Source: Paraspadella gotoi (taxonomy: Eukaryota; Chaetognatha). From it: a stretch of DNA of 64,000 bases. The position numbers and the translations under genes were made by a program. The stretch covers positions 176,636 to 240,635 of the forward strand of contig CM119266.1 of the NCBI GenBank assembly GCA_051294375.1. The letters run 5' to 3'. A model generated the notes under the pieces. That model was not told the DNA's origin, made no database searches, and saw nothing but the letters and a program-made list of their open reading frames with translations. Below are positions 61,430 through 64,000 of this stretch, in pieces. Positions within the stretch are counted from its first letter, which is position 1, and each line of letters starts with the position of its first letter.

Positions 61430-62522
61430 CGTTTCGAGGCGGCAGCGGAGGCAGCGGCGCCTCGGACCTTACCGCTTCACTGAGGTATCAATTTGTATTT
61501 TGCTTATTTTAGACATGTTAAGAGTTGCATTTACTTTCATAGATTACTAATACGACATTCCAATCTTTAGTGAATAGCCAATCATCCTATAAATAATATT
61601 TATTAATGCTTTTAATAGTTTTTGAACCTTGGCTTCTTTTCATTCCACCAATTTCAGATCCGCAGGAAGCGACGGCTACGGTTCCGCCTGCGGCCGCAAG
61701 CAAGGATTCCGCTACGATTCGGGTTTGTTCTCCGCTCATTCCACCTTCGCCCCAAACACTTTTCAAGCCTCCCCATTCCACAGTAAACCACCACAACGCA
61801 CCACATCTACGTCTGGCGGCGGGACTTTTCGAAGTGGCTGACGTAGGGACGAGCATCGTCTCGGCGCGTGACCCTTCCTTCGAGATCGGATCTGGACGGA
61901 GGCCAGTCTTCTCTTCGCTCTACAAGAGTCTGTCGGTCGAGGAAGAGGTAAGACAAAGACCCAGAGTCAGTCACCCTACCTTTATTTTTTCAGTTTGCCT
62001 CTCTCTACTTTGGTTTTAATTTGCTTGTCTCGGCTGTAAATTTTTAAACTAACCCCTTGTGGACGCAACAAGTTAACAAGTTAAATCCCATACATAACTG
62101 AAATATCGGAAATATCCACTTTCCCTTTCTATCTTTCCCCTTCCTTCCCTTGTCATCTTTACTTTCCCTTTCTTTTCCATTTTTCCCTTTTTTTCTTTCC
62201 TTCCTTTCTTACATCCCTCACCTTTCTTTCTTTCTCTCCCTTTCTGTTATTCTCCCTCTCCATTCCTCTCCTTTCCTTTTCTCCCTCTTACCTCCATTTC
62301 CTCTTTCTCCCCTCATCTCTCCCCTTTCCCAGGACGAGTACCGCCAGACGCCGTCCATCCGTCGCAGCGCCAATCAGTACAAAATGAGCTGCGCCGTCGG
62401 CAACGGAGACGACCTTCGCCATCTGGCGAGAGAAGAGGAGGTGGCGCTGTACCGGAGGAGAATTCAGAAGATGATGAGGAGATTCATACTCATGAACGGA
62501 GCTTGCGACGACCAGGAAAGGG
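61430..62522 (+). CDS. Exons resembling a TRPC cytoplasmic tail (partial, runs off window)
   Basis: Exons 61430-61485, 61658-61947 and 62333-62522 have good GT-AG borders. The last encodes DEYRQTPSIRRSANQYKMSC, then LAREEEVALYRRRIQKMMRRFILMNG and CDDQERG. The YRRRIQKMMRRFIL segment resembles the conserved TRPC tail helix (YQEVMRNLVKRYV in vertebrates) that follows the TRP box. The middle exon starts in one frame (SAGSDGYGSACGRKQGF) and ends in another (GLFEVADVGTSIVSARDPSF, VFSSLYKSLSVEEE); a one-base error near the GGCGGCGGGAC run at about 61820 would unite them. It may be the 3' part of the TRPC gene at 25-38 kb (exon 38317 ends in phase 0 and exon 61430 can start in phase 0) or a separate gene. 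It needs at least one more exon beyond 64000. Confidence 0.5.
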
Positions 62523-62534
62523 GTGAGAAAGTGA

Positions 62535-62538
62535 CTCA

Positions 62539-62573
<35 letters not shown>

Positions 62574-62684
62574 TCTCTCTCCGTGTCTCTCTCTCTCCGG
62601 GAGACGAAAAATAATAATGCCGAAAACGTAAGAGAGAAGTTTAAAAGATCAACCAGGTTTGAAGCTAATTTGGAACCATGGAAG

Positions 62685-62766
<82 letters not shown>
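62535..62766. repeat. (CT)n then (GA)n arrays
   Basis: A CT array at 62535-62600 and a complementary GA array at 62690-62766, about 90 bp apart; they could form a hairpin in the transcript. Confidence 0.95.
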
Positions 62767-62771
<5 letters not shown>

Positions 62772-63059
62772 GACTGACGGACAGAGGGACAGACTGACCA
62801 AAACAGAAGTATGCTGGGCAGACAGACAGTAAAAGATGGAAAAAGACGAAGAAAACGAAAGGCAGATAGACAAATAGGCAGAAAAGGATACCGACAAACG
62901 GAAGGAACGTAGGATAAACAGACAGACAGCCAGATAGACATACAGACCGACAGACAGACGGACCAGGTTCGAAAGAGGTCAGTCAATTCTGGAACCGAGG
63001 GAAGGACGATCTCCTTGCAATTCTCTTCTCCGTTGAATAGAAAATCCGACGTCTTCCTT

Positions 63060-64000
63060 TGAATGGGAGGACGAGAGGAGGGAGCGGGGAGGAGGAGGAG
63101 GAAGAAGGAAGGTGAAAAGTGAAGGGAGTGGGGGCGGGGAGGAGGAGGAAGAAGGGAAGGTGAAAAGTGAAGGGAGTGGGGGCGGGGAGGAGGAGGAAGA
63201 AGGGAAGGTGAAAGTGAAGGGAGTGGGGGCGGGGAGAGGAGGAAGAAGGGAAGGAGGAGGAAGAAGGTAAGTGAAAAGTGAAGGAGTGGGGCGGGGAGTA
63301 GGAGGAGAGGAAGAGGAGGAGAGGAAGGTGAAAGTGAAGGAGGGGGGGGGGCGGGGGAGGAAGGAGGAGGGGAAAAGGGAAGGGAAGGTGAAAAGTGAAG
63401 GGAGTGGGGCGGGGAGGAGGAGGAAGAAGGGAAGGTGAAAGTGAAGGGAGTGGGGCGGGGAGTAGGAGGAAGAAGGGAAGGAGGAGGAGAAGGTAAGGTG
63501 AAAAGTGACGGAGTGGGGCGGGGAGTAGGAGAAGAAGGGGAAGGAGAGGAATTAAGGGAAGGTGAAAAGTGAACGGGAGTGGGGGCGGGGAGTAGGAGGA
63601 AGAAGGAAGGGTGAAAAGTGAAGGGAGTGAGGGGTGAGGGAGGAGGAGAAGAATGGGAAGGTGAAAAGTGAACGGGAGTGGGGGCGGGGAGGAGGAGGAA
63701 GAAGGGAAGGTGAAAAAGTGAAGGGAGTGGGGGCGGGGAAGTAGGAGGAAGAAGGAAGGTGAAAAGTGAACGGAGTGGGGGCGGGGAGGAGGAGGAAGAA
63801 GGAAGGTGAAAAGTGAAGGGAGTGGGGGCGGGGGAGAGGAAGAAGAAGGAGGTTGAAAAGTGAAGGAGTGGGGGCGGGGAGGAGGAGGAAGAAGGGAAGG
63901 TGAAAAGTGAAGGGAGTGGGGGCGGGAGTAGGAGGAAGAAGGGAAGGTGAAAAGGGGAACGGAGTGGGGGGGGAGGAGGAGGAAGAAGGGAAGGGTGAAA
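63060..64000 (+). repeat. G-rich minisatellite (about 50-bp unit)
   Basis: At least 16 imperfect units built from GGGAGTGGGGGCGGGGAGGA, GGAGGAAGAAGGGAAGG and TGAAAAGTGAA, running to the window edge. Almost pure purine on + with many G runs. Confidence 0.95.

Larger units (their letters stand above)
62523..64000. other. Intron with simple repeats and minisatellite
   Basis: (CT)n at 62535-62600 directly after the donor, (GA)n at 62690-62766, then the G-rich minisatellite. No ORF with family support. Confidence 0.6.

Overview
The window is nuclear DNA from an invertebrate animal. Its genes are spliced (GT-AG, mostly 100-1000 bp introns). They encode metazoan proteins: talin, the Arp2/3 subunit ARPC1, a beta-thymosin, a TRPC cation channel, a DEG/ENaC channel and a C16orf89 (UPF0764)-type protein. 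Introns and spacers are AT-rich and packed with (GA)n, (CGA)n, (TTA)n and (GAT)n arrays, a tRNA-like SINE, inverted-repeat transposons and Penelope-type hammerhead ribozyme relics. I cannot name the phylum from sequence alone. All exon models were built by eye from splice sites, frame continuity and protein family motifs.

Layout. 1-2.6 kb: repeats and the last exon(s) of an EF-hand-like gene (+). 3.8-20.9 kb: three actin-regulator genes in a row on the minus strand: a two-repeat beta-thymosin, ARPC1 (complete, 6 exons) and talin (all but the first exon; the whole rod lies in one 6.6-kb exon). 21-25 kb: repeats and two N gaps, where the 5' exons of both talin and the divergent TRPC gene should lie but were not found. 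25.2-38.3 kb: TRPC channel (+), from the pre-S1 segment to the TRP box, with two tandem, phase-matched exons for the pore plus S6. 38.8-43.0 kb: a secreted, probably GPI-anchored, heavily N-glycosylated protein with internal repeats (-). 44.6-45.7 kb: hAT-like non-autonomous transposon with a perfect 8-bp target duplication. 46.4-49.2 kb: C16orf89-type protein (-). 50.1-55.0 kb: EF-hand protein with proline/glutamate, lysine and Arg-Ser rich regions (-). 56.0-59.8 kb: DEG/ENaC channel (-). 61.4-62.5 kb: exons on + that resemble the cytoplasmic tail of a TRPC channel. 63.1-64.0 kb: G-rich minisatellite.

The strongest biological signal is the TRPC pore-exon pair. Frame arithmetic means exactly one of the two exons must be used. 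The intron between them begins with a long (GA)n tract beside the first exon's donor and ends with a long (CT)n tract beside the second exon's acceptor; these are complementary and could block splicing of the two exons to each other. Next are hammerhead-ribozyme-bearing inverted repeats, including one 66-bp perfect palindrome, and the unrecognised repeat-built glycoprotein. Several genes need a single-base change at one point to stay in frame, two of them in runs of T, which suggests small assembly errors rather than dead genes.
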